Assembly (NCBI RefSeq): GCF_904424705.1
Contig: NZ_CAJGBF010000007.1
Coordinates: 62,001 to 126,000 of the forward strand
Length of the DNA: 64,000 nucleotides
Reading direction: 5' to 3'
From: Rossellomorea arthrocnemi
Lineage (GTDB): Bacteria; Bacillota; Bacilli; Bacillales; Bacillaceae_B
This document shows positions 12,479 through 21,320 of this stretch, in pieces. The notes beneath the pieces are model-generated. The model was given only the letters and a program-made list of their open reading frames with translations, had not been told where the DNA came from and searched no databases. The position numbers and the translations under genes are program-made. Every line of letters begins with the position of its first letter. Within the stretch, counting starts at the first letter, position 1.

Positions 12479-13825
12479 TTGAATTTAGGTGAACATCACA
12501 TAATGAAACAAGCGAAAGATATTGCCTTAAAAATATCCGTCACCTATGTATTGTTAGGCGCATTATGGATTGTGCTATCGGATTATGCTTCCATGATCAT
12601 TGCACATGAAAAGCTTAGTATGTATATTTATTTTCAGCGCTATAAGGGCTGGTTATTTACATTTGTTACAGGTATCATCATTTTTTTTCTGATATACCGC
12701 AGGACTAAAGATCTCTTTCTTTCCAATGAGCAATTGTCGAAAAAAGAGAAGCAGCTCCAAATAAGGAATCAGCATTACCATTCATTGTTTGAACAAAACC
12801 CCGATGCCGTCTTAGAGCTGAGTTTAGATGGGAATGTCGTATCAGTAAACGCAGAAGCTGAGGGCTTGCTTGAATTCACACATCAAGAGCTGGAGGAAGT
12901 GAAATTCAGTAAGTTCTTGGATGACGAAGAATTGAAGCGCGTCAGAGAATACTTTTTCGTCACGTTCAATGGATTGGCATCCACCTTTGAAACGAAGATC
13001 CACATCGGCGATTATAAGAGAAAGCTCCTGCGATGCTCCCTCGTTCCGATTATCATTAATCGAGAGGTGACAGGGATGTTCGCAATTGCAAGGGATATCA
13101 CCTTGAATCGGGAAAATGAAGAAATGGTCGTTGCATCTGAAAAACTTTCCGTCATTGGCCAATTAGCAGCTGCCGTTGCCCATGAAATCCGCAACCCGCT
13201 CACCTCTCTAAAGGGATTCATCCAACTTATGCAGACGACTGAAACCATTAACCATGATCATTTGAACATTATGCTCTCTGAAGTGGATCGAATTGACTTG
13301 ATTTCAGGCGAGATGCTGATACTTGGAAAACAACAGGAAACACACTTCCGTAGTGAGAAACTCGATGATATCCTCCAGCAGGTCCTGGTCCTGATGGAAG
13401 CACAGGCTAATCTTGATAATGTGTCCATTACATATATGAACCTGTCTGAAAAACCTTTGTATGTGTTAGGGGAATCAAACCAGCTTAAACAGGTTTTCAT
13501 CAATATCATTAAGAATGCCGTGGAAGCGATTCCTACATGCATGGATGGCAGGGTTTTAATCACCTTGGAAGAGCAGGGGACGAACGCTCAGGTAATCGTA
13601 AAGGATAATGGAGTCGGGATGGAGCCTGAAAGAATCGAACATCTTGGTGAGCCGTTTTATTCGACGAAAGAAAAAGGTACAGGCCTGGGACTTGCCGTAT
13701 GCCTGAAAATCATCCAGCGCCATAAAGGAAATATACATTTTCAAAGTGAGAAAGAAAAGGGAACGGCAGTGGAAATCAGTTTACCTATTGAGGGGGATGA
13801 GGATCCTTCTGCCATTGCTGATTAA
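12479..13825 (+). CDS. PAS-domain sensor histidine kinase
   Basis: This membrane-bound sensor kinase has two predicted transmembrane segments (about residues 20-40 and 60-80), then a PAS domain (about 100-215) and a transmitter core. The H box is AAAVAHEIRNPLTSLKGFIQLM-like (His in AHEIRNPL), the N box is FINIIKNAVEAI, and the G boxes are DNGVGM and GTGLGLAV. The arrangement matches the KinB/KinE-type sporulation and stress kinases of Bacillus. No response regulator is adjacent, so it may feed the phosphorelay, but the partner is an inference. TTG 12479 and ATG 12503 are both possible starts. The second has AGGTGA upstream. Confidence 0.85.
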   Translation: MNLGEHHIMKQAKDIALKISVTYVLLGALWIVLSDYASMIIAHEKLSMYIYFQRYKGWLFTFVTGIIIFFLIYRRTKDLFLSNEQLSKKEKQLQIRNQHYHSLFEQNPDAVLELSLDGNVVSVNAEAEGLLEFTHQELEEVKFSKFLDDEELKRVREYFFVTFNGLASTFETKIHIGDYKRKLLRCSLVPIIINREVTGMFAIARDITLNRENEEMVVASEKLSVIGQLAAAVAHEIRNPLTSLKGFIQLMQTTETINHDHLNIMLSEVDRIDLISGEMLILGKQQETHFRSEKLDDILQQVLVLMEAQANLDNVSITYMNLSEKPLYVLGESNQLKQVFINIIKNAVEAIPTCMDGRVLITLEEQGTNAQVIVKDNGVGMEPERIEHLGEPFYSTKEKGTGLGLAVCLKIIQRHKGNIHFQSEKEKGTAVEISLPIEGDEDPSAIAD

Positions 13826-13840
13826 GAAAGGACGAATCAA

Positions 13841-14974
13841 ATGAATTCACTATCAAACATGATTAATTCCCCGGCTCTACAAAAAAACTGGGAAGAATCA
13901 GGATTTACTGCGTTTACACCCGTACAGGAAAAAGTTGTACCCCTTATCATGGAAGGGAAAGATGTTGTTTGTGAATCACCTACGGGAACTGGAAAGACAC
14001 TGGCATATTTACTGCCGATCATCCAGGCAATGGACCCATCCAGAAAACAGGCACAAGCTGTCATCCTTGCGCCATCAAGAGAGCTAGTCATGCAGATCCA
14101 CCAGGAAATCCAGAAATGGGCAAAGGGGACTGACGTAACGAGTGCTGCCTTCATCGGAGGGGCGAACATTAAAAAGCAAGTCGAGAAGCTGAAGAAAAAG
14201 CCACATATCGTAGTCGGAACAACGGGTCGACTGATCGAATTGATGAAAATGAAAAAACTGAAGATGCATGAAGTGAAAACCATCATCGTTGATGAGTTTG
14301 ATTTAATGATTTCATCAGAACATATCCGGGAAGTGAAGGATATCATCAAATCGACATTAAAAGAGAGGCAGGTCCTATTTTTCTCTGCTACGTTATCGGA
14401 TGAAACAGAGCAGGTAGCTGAATCCCTGTTGCAGAATCACGAGACCGTCAAAATGGAAACCAATCTTGACAATTCGAAAGTGGACCATGTCTTTGTATAT
14501 AGTGAGCTGCGGGATAAGATGGAAGCCCTCAGAAGCATTTCTTATTTCAAAGGGATTAAAGCACTTGTATTCTTTAATCAATTGGAAAAGCTCTCTGAAA
14601 TGGAAGAGAAGCTTAAATATAAGGGGGTCGAGCTCGAAGTACTCGCAGGAGAATCGAACAAGATGGAGCGTAAGCAATCCCTGGACCGTTTCCGCTCAGG
14701 GAAAGTGTCCATGCTTCTGACAACTGACGTTGCGGCGCGCGGTCTTGATATCACGGATGTCACCCACGTGATCCATTTCGACTTCCCGAGTGACACGAAG
14801 CAATACATCCACCGTTCAGGAAGAACCGGCCGCATGGGGGCAGAAGGAACCGTCATCTGTCTCGTATCGAAGCGTGAACTGAGCTTCCTTGAAAAACTAA
14901 GCAAAGAACTCAACCTCCCATTCGAGGAAAAAACCATCCGCGGTGGCGGACTACAAAAACCAGAAACAAAATAA
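13841..14974 (+). CDS. yfmL: DEAD-box ATP-dependent RNA helicase, YfmL type
   Basis: This 377-residue helicase core without a long C-terminal extension matches Bacillus YfmL, which is linked to ribosome biogenesis and cold growth. Motifs in order: the Q-motif region (SGFTAFTPVQEKVVP), motif I SPTGTGKT (about residues 45-52), Ia APSRELVMQ, Ib GTTGR, II VDEFD, III FSATL, V TTDVAARGLDI and VI HRSGRTGRMG. Motif II reads DEFD rather than DEAD, and motif Ib has Thr in place of Pro. It starts 16 bases after the kinase gene with GAAAGGACG in front, so the two may be cotranscribed. The identity rests on recalled similarity to the B. subtilis protein. Confidence 0.88.
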   Translation: MNSLSNMINSPALQKNWEESGFTAFTPVQEKVVPLIMEGKDVVCESPTGTGKTLAYLLPIIQAMDPSRKQAQAVILAPSRELVMQIHQEIQKWAKGTDVTSAAFIGGANIKKQVEKLKKKPHIVVGTTGRLIELMKMKKLKMHEVKTIIVDEFDLMISSEHIREVKDIIKSTLKERQVLFFSATLSDETEQVAESLLQNHETVKMETNLDNSKVDHVFVYSELRDKMEALRSISYFKGIKALVFFNQLEKLSEMEEKLKYKGVELEVLAGESNKMERKQSLDRFRSGKVSMLLTTDVAARGLDITDVTHVIHFDFPSDTKQYIHRSGRTGRMGAEGTVICLVSKRELSFLEKLSKELNLPFEEKTIRGGGLQKPETK

Positions 14975-14980
14975 CAATAA

Positions 14981-15011
14981 AGGTCCGTCCCCGGATATGA
15001 GGGACGGACCT
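14981..15011. terminator. Bidirectional terminator made of the 12-mer repeat
   Basis: AGGTCCGTCCC (14981-14991) and GGGACGGACCT (15001-15011) form an 11-bp stem. T-rich sequence follows on both strands. It sits between the convergent helicase and amidohydrolase genes and can serve both. Confidence 0.85.
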
Positions 15012-15033
15012 CTATTTATTTTCCGTTCTGCGA

Positions 15034-16641
15034 CTACTTTTCAAACACAATCTTACCATCCATCAGTGTCATCCACACATTCATCTCAAGGATTTCCTCC
15101 GAATCAACATCGAATGGATTTCGGTCCAAAACGACTAAATCAGCTTTCTTTCCTGCTTCGATCGTGCCTAACTCATGTTCCCGAAAGTTTCCGTAGGCAG
15201 GGGATTTCGTGTAATGGATCAGGGCGTGTGCCAATGAAATTTTCTCATGAGGATTCCATCCGCCAAGAGGAGAACCGTCTTCGTGCTTCCGGGTGACGGC
15301 CCTGTATAGACCGGGCATTGGATTCAAATCCACAATTGGAAAGTCCGTACCGAAGGCAATGCACGCGTTATTCTGTTGCAATGAGCCGATCGGCCAAGTG
15401 TATCGTGCACGCTCCATGCCAAGTCTGTCCAAATAGGCATGGGTATCCATCGAACCAGACGTGAGATGCTCAGGCTGGATGGATGCAATGACTCCAAGTT
15501 TGGCAAATCGCTCGAAATCGTGTGGATCGCACACTTCAATATGCTCGATCGTATGCCTTGAGTCCCGGGTTCCATTGACATTCCGTGCATGCTCATACAC
15601 ATCCAGGCCTAATCGGACTGCCGCATCCCCGCATGCATGCAGGCGGATCCTGAACCCTTCCCGGTCAGCATCCTCGATCCATTTTCGATAAACATCGGGT
15701 TCAAAAATGGTTCCACCTGTTTCCTTGGGGCGATCAGCATAGGGCTGAAGCAGATAACCGGTATACGTCAGGGGGACACCATCCAGAAACTGCTTCAATC
15801 CTGAAAATTGAAGCTTATCTGACTGATACTTCTCTCTAAAATAAATACCGCGTTCAAGATTACCATCCAGCACATCAAGGAAATGAATGCGAGTCGTCAG
15901 CAACCCTTTTTCCTCAAATGTTTGATAGAAGCCTGGATCCCCTAAAGTATAACCGGGAAGAGGAAGCATATCGGAGACGGAAGTGATCCCGCAGGATGCC
16001 GTCTTCTTCAACATGCCGTTCATCAATCTTGTTTTCACTTTTTTATCAAATGTGAAAGCATCCACCACATACTGTACAGCCGTCTCATATAGAAAGCCGG
16101 TTGGTTCACCTTGATCATCTTTTTCGATCTTACCGAAGGGAGGTTCGGGTGTATCCCGGTGAATCCCCAATTTCTCCAGGGCAGCCGAATTCAACCAGGC
16201 GCTGTGAGCTTCTTCATTAAGAAGTACAACAGGGCGGTGGGGCAGGTACTGATCTAATGAATGGCGAGTCGGAAGAGTCTGCCCTGGCCAGCGAACATGA
16301 TGCCATCCGAATCCAAGCACCCATTCCTCATCGGGGTTTTCCCGGGCATACTCTGCCACCATCTTCGCCGTCAATTCCTCTGTAGACCCGAAAGTCAGTT
16401 GGCAAAAACCCTCAAACATCGCTCCCAAAAACCAGTGAAGGTGAAAATCATGAAACCCTGCTGCTACTAGACGGTTTCCTACGTCCCATACTTCCGTGTA
16501 TGGCCCTGCAAAACTCTCGATCTCCGAACGGGGACCGACACCAATGATCACGTCATCTTTCAACGCCACAAAGCCATCGATGGGGGAAACTGTATTTCCG
16601 GTGAATAGGGCAGTACTTACCAAAATTTTTTCGGCTTTCAT
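15034..16641 (-). CDS. Amidohydrolase family 3 protein, YtcJ-like
   Basis: This metal-dependent hydrolase has the amidohydrolase superfamily fold. The N-terminal metal motif is HDFHLHW (about residues 64-70). Later come RIRLHACGDAAV, DSRHTIEHIEVC and FGTDFPIVDLNP with the catalytic Asp, and the C-terminal composite beta domain has IEAGKKADLVVLDRNPF. Relatives (YtcJ, NfdA group) hydrolyse N-substituted amides such as N-formyl compounds, but substrates vary and I cannot assign one. I prefer ATG 16641 (MKAEKILV), eight bases after AAAGGATGG, to the upstream in-frame ATG 16653. It is monocistronic by context. Confidence 0.85.
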   Translation of the reverse strand: MKAEKILVSTALFTGNTVSPIDGFVALKDDVIIGVGPRSEIESFAGPYTEVWDVGNRLVAAGFHDFHLHWFLGAMFEGFCQLTFGSTEELTAKMVAEYARENPDEEWVLGFGWHHVRWPGQTLPTRHSLDQYLPHRPVVLLNEEAHSAWLNSAALEKLGIHRDTPEPPFGKIEKDDQGEPTGFLYETAVQYVVDAFTFDKKVKTRLMNGMLKKTASCGITSVSDMLPLPGYTLGDPGFYQTFEEKGLLTTRIHFLDVLDGNLERGIYFREKYQSDKLQFSGLKQFLDGVPLTYTGYLLQPYADRPKETGGTIFEPDVYRKWIEDADREGFRIRLHACGDAAVRLGLDVYEHARNVNGTRDSRHTIEHIEVCDPHDFERFAKLGVIASIQPEHLTSGSMDTHAYLDRLGMERARYTWPIGSLQQNNACIAFGTDFPIVDLNPMPGLYRAVTRKHEDGSPLGGWNPHEKISLAHALIHYTKSPAYGNFREHELGTIEAGKKADLVVLDRNPFDVDSEEILEMNVWMTLMDGKIVFEK

Positions 16642-16796
16642 CGAAATTCCCATCCTTTTTAGTCTATTACATCGATTGTAACCAGATTAAGGAAAGAACA
16701 CAAACTGCAATTTTATGAAAATTTTCTCTTTCAAGAAGGCATTGGAAAATCCAATGTTGAATACATAAGGAGAACAAGGAGAAAAGGAGAATGAGT

Positions 16797-17342
16797 ATGT
16801 TGACACGAACCTTTCCGGCACTTGAAACAGAAAGATTTCGCTTACGGCAGATGGAAGAAGGGGATGCACCCCATGTTTTTGATTATTTCTCAAAAGATGA
16901 AGTGACCCGATATTATGATCTGGAATCGTTTCATGATGAAAAACAAGCAGTAGAGATCATCGAGAGTTGGAACAATAGGTTTCATATAAATGAAGGAATC
17001 CGTTGGGGGATTGCGCTAAAGGCATCAAACAAGATTATCGGGAGCTGCGGATTTCACGAATGGGAAAAAGAACATTTTAAAGCCGAGATAGGTTTTGAGG
17101 TTCATCCGTCCCATTGGAGACAAGGAGTCATAACAGAGGTATTACGACCGATCCTGAAATACGGTTTTGAAGAAATGGATCTCAATCGGATTGAAGCGTA
17201 TTACGATCCCGAAAATGTGGCCTCGAAGAGAAGTCTTGAAAAAGCAGGGTTTACGTTTGAAGGTGTTTTACGAAAAGCGGCATTTGAAAAAGGCATCTTT
17301 TGTGATGCGGCTGTCTGCTCGCTGTTAAAAGAAGAATTTTGA
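16797..17342 (+). CDS. GNAT N-acetyltransferase, RimJ/RimL type
   Basis: This acetyl-CoA-dependent acyltransferase has about 181 residues. It opens with FPALETERFRLRQMEEGD, the usual RimJ/RimL start, and shows the acetyl-CoA loop HWRQGVITEVLRPIL and the late motif NVASKRSLEKAGFTFEG. Members acetylate ribosomal-protein N-termini, antibiotics or small molecules, and the substrate is unknown here. ATG 16791 and ATG 16797 are both in frame. The AAAAGGAG just upstream fits 16797 better. A short palindrome, CATTGGA-AAA-TCCAATG (16740-16756), lies in the promoter region and could be an operator. Confidence 0.82.
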   Translation: MLTRTFPALETERFRLRQMEEGDAPHVFDYFSKDEVTRYYDLESFHDEKQAVEIIESWNNRFHINEGIRWGIALKASNKIIGSCGFHEWEKEHFKAEIGFEVHPSHWRQGVITEVLRPILKYGFEEMDLNRIEAYYDPENVASKRSLEKAGFTFEGVLRKAAFEKGIFCDAAVCSLLKEEF

Positions 17343-17354
17343 CCACAAATTTAA

Positions 17355-17389
17355 GACGCTGCTTATGTCTTTATCACATAAACAGCGCC
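17355..17389 (+). terminator. Terminator after the acetyltransferase gene
   Basis: GACGCTGCTTATG (17355-17367) and CATAAACAGCGCC (17377-17389) form a 13-bp stem with two wobble or mismatch positions. It lies 12 bases after the stop codon and is followed by TTAACTTAAGT. Confidence 0.65.
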
Positions 17390-17520
17390 TTAACTTAAGT
17401 AACCCTTATTCAATTAACTTTACTATCCTTTCTTACTAATACACATACTTAACATTCAATTTAATTAATGGTCTTGCATGTAATATTTAGTTTATTTTCA
17501 TTTTGCTTATGATTTTCCCA

Positions 17521-17737
17521 CACACCTACATGTTACGAAGATAGTTTTCACAGGCTATCCTCTTGCGTACCATGATGTAGCATGCTTCGCTTGCACTCTT
17601 CATTGGAATCATCTCCTGAAATAAGATTGCGCATTCCCGCATATCCACACATCTTGAAATCAGTTTTCACGGGCCGATCTCAAAAGCGAGATGTGATGCT
17701 GACATGCTTTGCTAGCTTACTTCATTGGAATCACGCC
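17521..17737. repeat. Tandem imperfect repeat in a gene-free gap
   Basis: Two related units of about 75-95 bases lie 119 bases apart. Both run from AGTTTTCAC (17543 and 17662) through CATGCTT to CTTCATTGGAATCA (near 17598 and 17720). The interval 17390-18172 has no convincing gene. It holds this duplication, AT-rich sequence and the GC-rich element at 17971-18064. The origin of the duplication is unknown. Confidence 0.55.
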
Positions 17738-17954
17738 TTCCTTTAAAGATTGTGTTTGTAAATCTTTTATTAATTATATATTAACAAATTCTAATATTAA
17801 TGCAAATGTTCAGAATAATCAATATAATGGGATCTGGGCTGTTTTTTATATTGAAATGGGCGGTTATCTTACTTTATCTCAAAATATCTCTTTTTTTAAG
17901 ATTTTTAACAATAGGATGTAGTAGCCTGTAAATTGCATTCAATAAGACAGAGAC

Positions 17955-18078
17955 CGTTCCTTTCCGCTGCAGGTGCTCGCTTTCCGCGGGGCGGGCGGTG
18001 AGCCTCCTCAGCTTTGCTTCCGGGGTCTCACCTGTCCCGCTTTTCCCGCAGGAGTCGAGCACCTTTCGCTACAATCCA
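17955..18078 (+). repeat. GC-rich dispersed stem-loop element, copy 1
   Basis: The core 17971-18064 is bounded by AGGTGCTCG and CGAGCACCT, a perfect nine-base inverted repeat. Inside are GCTTTCCGCGGGGCGGGC, GAGCCTCCTCAGC, CCGGGGTCTCA and CCCGCAGGAGTC, shared with copies near 26.5, 26.8 and 30.5 kb. No coding capacity is likely. Confidence 0.85.
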
Positions 18079-18172
18079 CTCTGTGCAACGCCATTATTAC
18101 TTTTTATAATAGTCGATAGACGAAAACATGAAAGCGCATTTGGGCAATTTTCAGTGAGCAAAAAATAAGTCA

Positions 18173-18409
18173 TTAATCCAACCTTCTATTAAGATAATTC
18201 ATTTCCAAGTCCAGTTCCCGGTTCACAAGCAGTTCCATTTCTTCGAGATGATGTGTTTCCACGACAGGATCGAGGTGGGACCAGTGAACTTTATTGACGA
18301 AGTAATAGTTTCTGATCTTCCTGAGGATGACAAGGGAGTGGGGGAACAGGTCAAATTCTGCTTTTATACTGTTGAAGCGGGTAAAGCCCCAATTTATTAG
18401 ATTCATCAT
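18173..18409 (-). CDS. Hypothetical protein, 78 residues
   Basis: This small charged protein carries aromatic residues (IRNYYFVNKVHWSHLDP in the middle, then LEEMELLVNRELDLEMNYL). No signal peptide or membrane segment is apparent, and I do not recognise a family. AGGTGAT lies just upstream of ATG 18409/18406, which supports real translation. It is divergent from the helicase gene at 18665, with a 255-base gap that contains the palindrome CAAACGTTTG (18478-18487). The acidic, helix-prone C-terminus could mediate protein contacts, but no function can be inferred. Confidence 0.55.
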   Translation of the reverse strand: MMNLINWGFTRFNSIKAEFDLFPHSLVILRKIRNYYFVNKVHWSHLDPVVETHHLEEMELLVNRELDLEMNYLNRRLD

Positions 18410-18592
18410 TTATCACCTAATGTTCTATTACCTTTTCTTTCAATATGCTAATCCCCGGGGAGCATATCCGATTTAAACAAACGTTTGATTAGCTATTCAA
18501 AACATTTATTCTACTAGGGTTCAAGGGATTAAACAATCGTTTAACAGTAATTTCAAATCCAGTAGTTCATCCCAATCATCCTGAGATTGTCA

Positions 18593-18622
18593 TTGCTATT
18601 TTTGAAGGGCTCTTGTTATGAT
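18593..18622 (+). promoter_or_regulatory. Possible promoter of the UvrD-like helicase gene
   Basis: TTGCTA (18593-18598) and TATGAT (18617-18622) have an 18-base spacer and lie about 40 bases ahead of the start codon. The match to consensus is only moderate. Confidence 0.4.
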
Positions 18623-18664
18623 GAGAAGGTTATGAATCGTAAAGGAAAGCTAGGAGAATGAGCT

Positions 18665-20914
18665 TTGAATAAAGTATTAACCAACTATTCTATTTATCCA
18701 TATGAAGCGGAAAAGAAGGAAATCCCAGTGGCGCCGCTTCATAAGGGAGAGACTACAAAGCAACTGGTATCCTCCCATGACGAGGATGCTTTTTTCTTTC
18801 GGACGATGGAAGAAGCGGGCATCCACCTGAATGCTTCTCAAGTTGATGCCGTTCGTCATGTCAATGGCCCGTGCTTGACCCTCGCCGGCGCAGGAACGGG
18901 GAAAACGACGGTTCTCGTCTGCCGCGCAGGATATCTGATGAATGTGAAGGATATTCAACCAAGAAATATTCTGCTTGTCACATTCACGAAGAAAGCAGCG
19001 GAAGAAATGAAGCAGCGGATCGCAAGGCTACCCGGTGCAGAACATGGGGGACAGGTTCATGCCAGCACGTTTCATGCCCTGTTCCTTTATTTATTGAGAT
19101 CCCGTCACTATACGCAGGAAGTAATCGGGAATGAGCGCTATAAACAAATTATTTTGAAGCAAATCCAAAGAGAAATGAACATATATGATCCATATGATGC
19201 CGAGACACTCCTTGCTAAACTCTCTCATTATAAGCTGAATCAGAAAGATATACGGGAGCTTCCTGAGAAATCCAAGTCTGAAAAAGAAGTGAAGAGCATC
19301 CTCTTAAAATATGAAGAGTGGAAGCGCATGAATCATAAAATGGATTTTGATGATATTTTGACAGAGGCATTTCAATTACTATTGGGGAATCCGAATTTGC
19401 TAACTTCCCTCCAGCACCGGTTCCAATATGTAATGGTCGATGAGTTTCAGGATACGAACCTTGTTCAATATGAGCTGATTAAATTAATTGCGGCCCATCG
19501 GAATTTGTTCGTCGTCGGGGACGATGATCAAACGATCTACACATTTAATGGGGCCCGGAACGAATTTATTCTGGACTTTGATGAAGAGTTTCCGGATGCG
19601 AAAATCGTGACATTAAAAGAAAACTACCGCTCTGATGCCTATATTATCGGTTTGGGGAATGAAGTGATCGGGCGGAATGAACACCGACGGAAAAAAGAGC
19701 TGATTGCTACTAAAGCGGAAGGACAGAAGCCTCTCTATTCAAGACCCGCCACTGCAGATGAAGAAGCTGTCTGGATTACAGAAGAGATTCATAGATTAGC
19801 AGGGGAAGGGTATGGTTACGGGGACATGACCATTCTCCATCGCACCATGAGCAGTGGGCGTGCTGTCTTCGAACAGCTCCTGTTAAAGGAGATTCCGTTC
19901 ACTCCCTACAATCAAAAGGATTCTCTTTTCTATGATAACTGGACCGTGAAACCCGTGGTGGACTACTTGCGATTATCAATCGTCCCAAGAAACTTTGCGG
20001 CCATTGAATCGCTCCTTCCCACCCTTTTTATCCGAAGAGACCGGGGAATGGCTCATATCCTGGAAGAAGAGCAAAAAGAGCGGAAGAAGTATCCGCTCAT
20101 TCACTTAACCACTTTACCGGGACTCAAGCCTTTCCAGGTGAAGAATATGAAAGAACGGATGAAGTTCCTGAAGGCAATAGGAGACCAATCACCGGAAAGT
20201 GCGATCAAGCGTATCCGGAAGGAATTCTATCATCAATACATCGATGCCCAGGAATCCCACGTGGTGACAGAACAGAAGGAACTCATTAAGGAAATGCTGG
20301 ACGAGCTTGAAGGATCGGCAAAGCGATTTGATACGATTTCAGGCTTCATTACCTTTATTGATGAGATGAAAGCGAAGTATGAGGAAATCTATTCGAATCA
20401 GCGAGGGAACAAGGACACCAACAGCGTTTCCCTTATGACGATTCACCGGTCAAAGGGACTAGAGTTTCCTGTCGTATTTTTAATCGGCGCCATCGAAGGG
20501 AATCTTCCCCACAGCTCAGCTCTCAATGCCAATAAGCTTGAAGATAAGGTGTATATGGACCCGAACCAAAAGGAGAAGGCGACGGGAGCGGTGGAGGAAG
20601 AAAGACGTCTTGCTTATGTAGCCATCACGAGGGCAAAAGAAAAATTATTCATTTCTTCCCCCGCCTATTATCAGGGGGAACAGAGGAAATGCTCGCGCTT
20701 TCTTTCGGACTTATTCAACCATACACCCCAAGTGGAACCGAAAAGACCTAAAAAGGCGAGAAGTGGAAAGGTTAGTAAGATTTTGGCCTGGGTTTGCACA
20801 AGTCCCGAATGCATCGCCTGGCAAAGGCCGGAAACCCACGAGGATACAGAGTCCAAGGTTTGTCCCCTTTGTTCAAGCCCGATGAAACTGGGGGAAAAGG
20901 AAATTACGGAATAA
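18665..20914 (+). CDS. UvrD/Rep-family DNA helicase with C-terminal zinc ribbon, YjcD-like
   Basis: This superfamily 1 helicase probably works in DNA repair or recombination. It has 749 residues. Motif I is AGAGTGKTTVL (about residues 77-87), Ia FTKKAAEEMKQRI, II VDEFQDTN, III GDDDQTIYTFNGA, IV ENYRS, V MTIHRSKGLEF and VI YVAITRAKEKLF. The last 45 residues hold paired cysteines (CTSPEC and CPLC, about 24 residues apart) that look like a zinc ribbon. Translation starts at TTG 18665 behind AGGAGA. The size and layout resemble B. subtilis YjcD more than PcrA, which lacks this tail. It appears monocistronic, with a strong terminator. Confidence 0.85.
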   Translation: MNKVLTNYSIYPYEAEKKEIPVAPLHKGETTKQLVSSHDEDAFFFRTMEEAGIHLNASQVDAVRHVNGPCLTLAGAGTGKTTVLVCRAGYLMNVKDIQPRNILLVTFTKKAAEEMKQRIARLPGAEHGGQVHASTFHALFLYLLRSRHYTQEVIGNERYKQIILKQIQREMNIYDPYDAETLLAKLSHYKLNQKDIRELPEKSKSEKEVKSILLKYEEWKRMNHKMDFDDILTEAFQLLLGNPNLLTSLQHRFQYVMVDEFQDTNLVQYELIKLIAAHRNLFVVGDDDQTIYTFNGARNEFILDFDEEFPDAKIVTLKENYRSDAYIIGLGNEVIGRNEHRRKKELIATKAEGQKPLYSRPATADEEAVWITEEIHRLAGEGYGYGDMTILHRTMSSGRAVFEQLLLKEIPFTPYNQKDSLFYDNWTVKPVVDYLRLSIVPRNFAAIESLLPTLFIRRDRGMAHILEEEQKERKKYPLIHLTTLPGLKPFQVKNMKERMKFLKAIGDQSPESAIKRIRKEFYHQYIDAQESHVVTEQKELIKEMLDELEGSAKRFDTISGFITFIDEMKAKYEEIYSNQRGNKDTNSVSLMTIHRSKGLEFPVVFLIGAIEGNLPHSSALNANKLEDKVYMDPNQKEKATGAVEEERRLAYVAITRAKEKLFISSPAYYQGEQRKCSRFLSDLFNHTPQVEPKRPKKARSGKVSKILAWVCTSPECIAWQRPETHEDTESKVCPLCSSPMKLGEKEITE

Positions 20915-20921
20915 AAAAAGC

Positions 20922-20961
20922 CCCGGCGTCCTGGAGAGAGGATCAGATGCCGGGATTTTTT
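20922..20961 (+). terminator. Terminator of the UvrD-like helicase gene
   Basis: CCCGGCGTC (20922-20930) and GATGCCGGG (20946-20954) form a nine-base stem with one wobble, followed by ATTTTTTT. The A-tract in front lets it also work on the other strand. Confidence 0.88.
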
Positions 20962-21056
20962 GTGGTTTTAATCGACCTTTTTAGAAAAACATCAAACTCT
21001 AAAGGGATTTATGAACCGTTCCTTCATTTTACCAACCGAATCAATGAACCAAACCA

Positions 21057-21194
21057 TCATTGCGAAAAATGATCATCACGCGAATCAACCTTTTTGGAGT
21101 CATCCGAATCCAAAGCCTGTCTCAAGAAATAAATAAGGATCCCCATAATCATTCCAAGTATCACGATAAAACCGATGGTGATGGTAATTCCCAT
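21057..21194 (-). CDS. Small single-span membrane protein, 45 residues
   Basis: ATG 21194 follows AAAGGAGTGGGGTTT, an excellent ribosome binding site. The 45-residue product begins MGITITIGFIVILG and has one hydrophobic segment (about residues 3-23). A charged tail follows (RQALDSDDSKKVDSRDD). The frame is short and easily missed. It lies downstream of kynB on the same strand, with about 125 bases between them, and convergent to the helicase gene, whose terminator can serve both. The function is unknown. Small tail-charged membrane peptides are common in Bacillus envelopes and spores. Confidence 0.6.
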   Translation of the reverse strand: MGITITIGFIVILGMIMGILIYFLRQALDSDDSKKVDSRDDHFSQ

Positions 21195-21320
21195 AAACCC
21201 CACTCCTTTTTTTCTAGCTATCGTCACTTGATTGTAAACGTCTTATATTAGTCTATGAAAAAGGAGTGGAGATATATTCGACCTTAAGGACAAAAACCAT
21301 TCAGGAAAAAGAAATGATTG

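Noticed and set aside
17709-17921. 70-residue frame in the repeat-rich gap
   Set aside because: No ribosome binding site, overlaps the tandem repeat, and has a composition typical of AT-rich non-coding DNA.
17874-18062. Frame through GC-rich copy 1
   Set aside because: Translates the repeat itself. The other copies do not keep the frame, and no start signal is seen.
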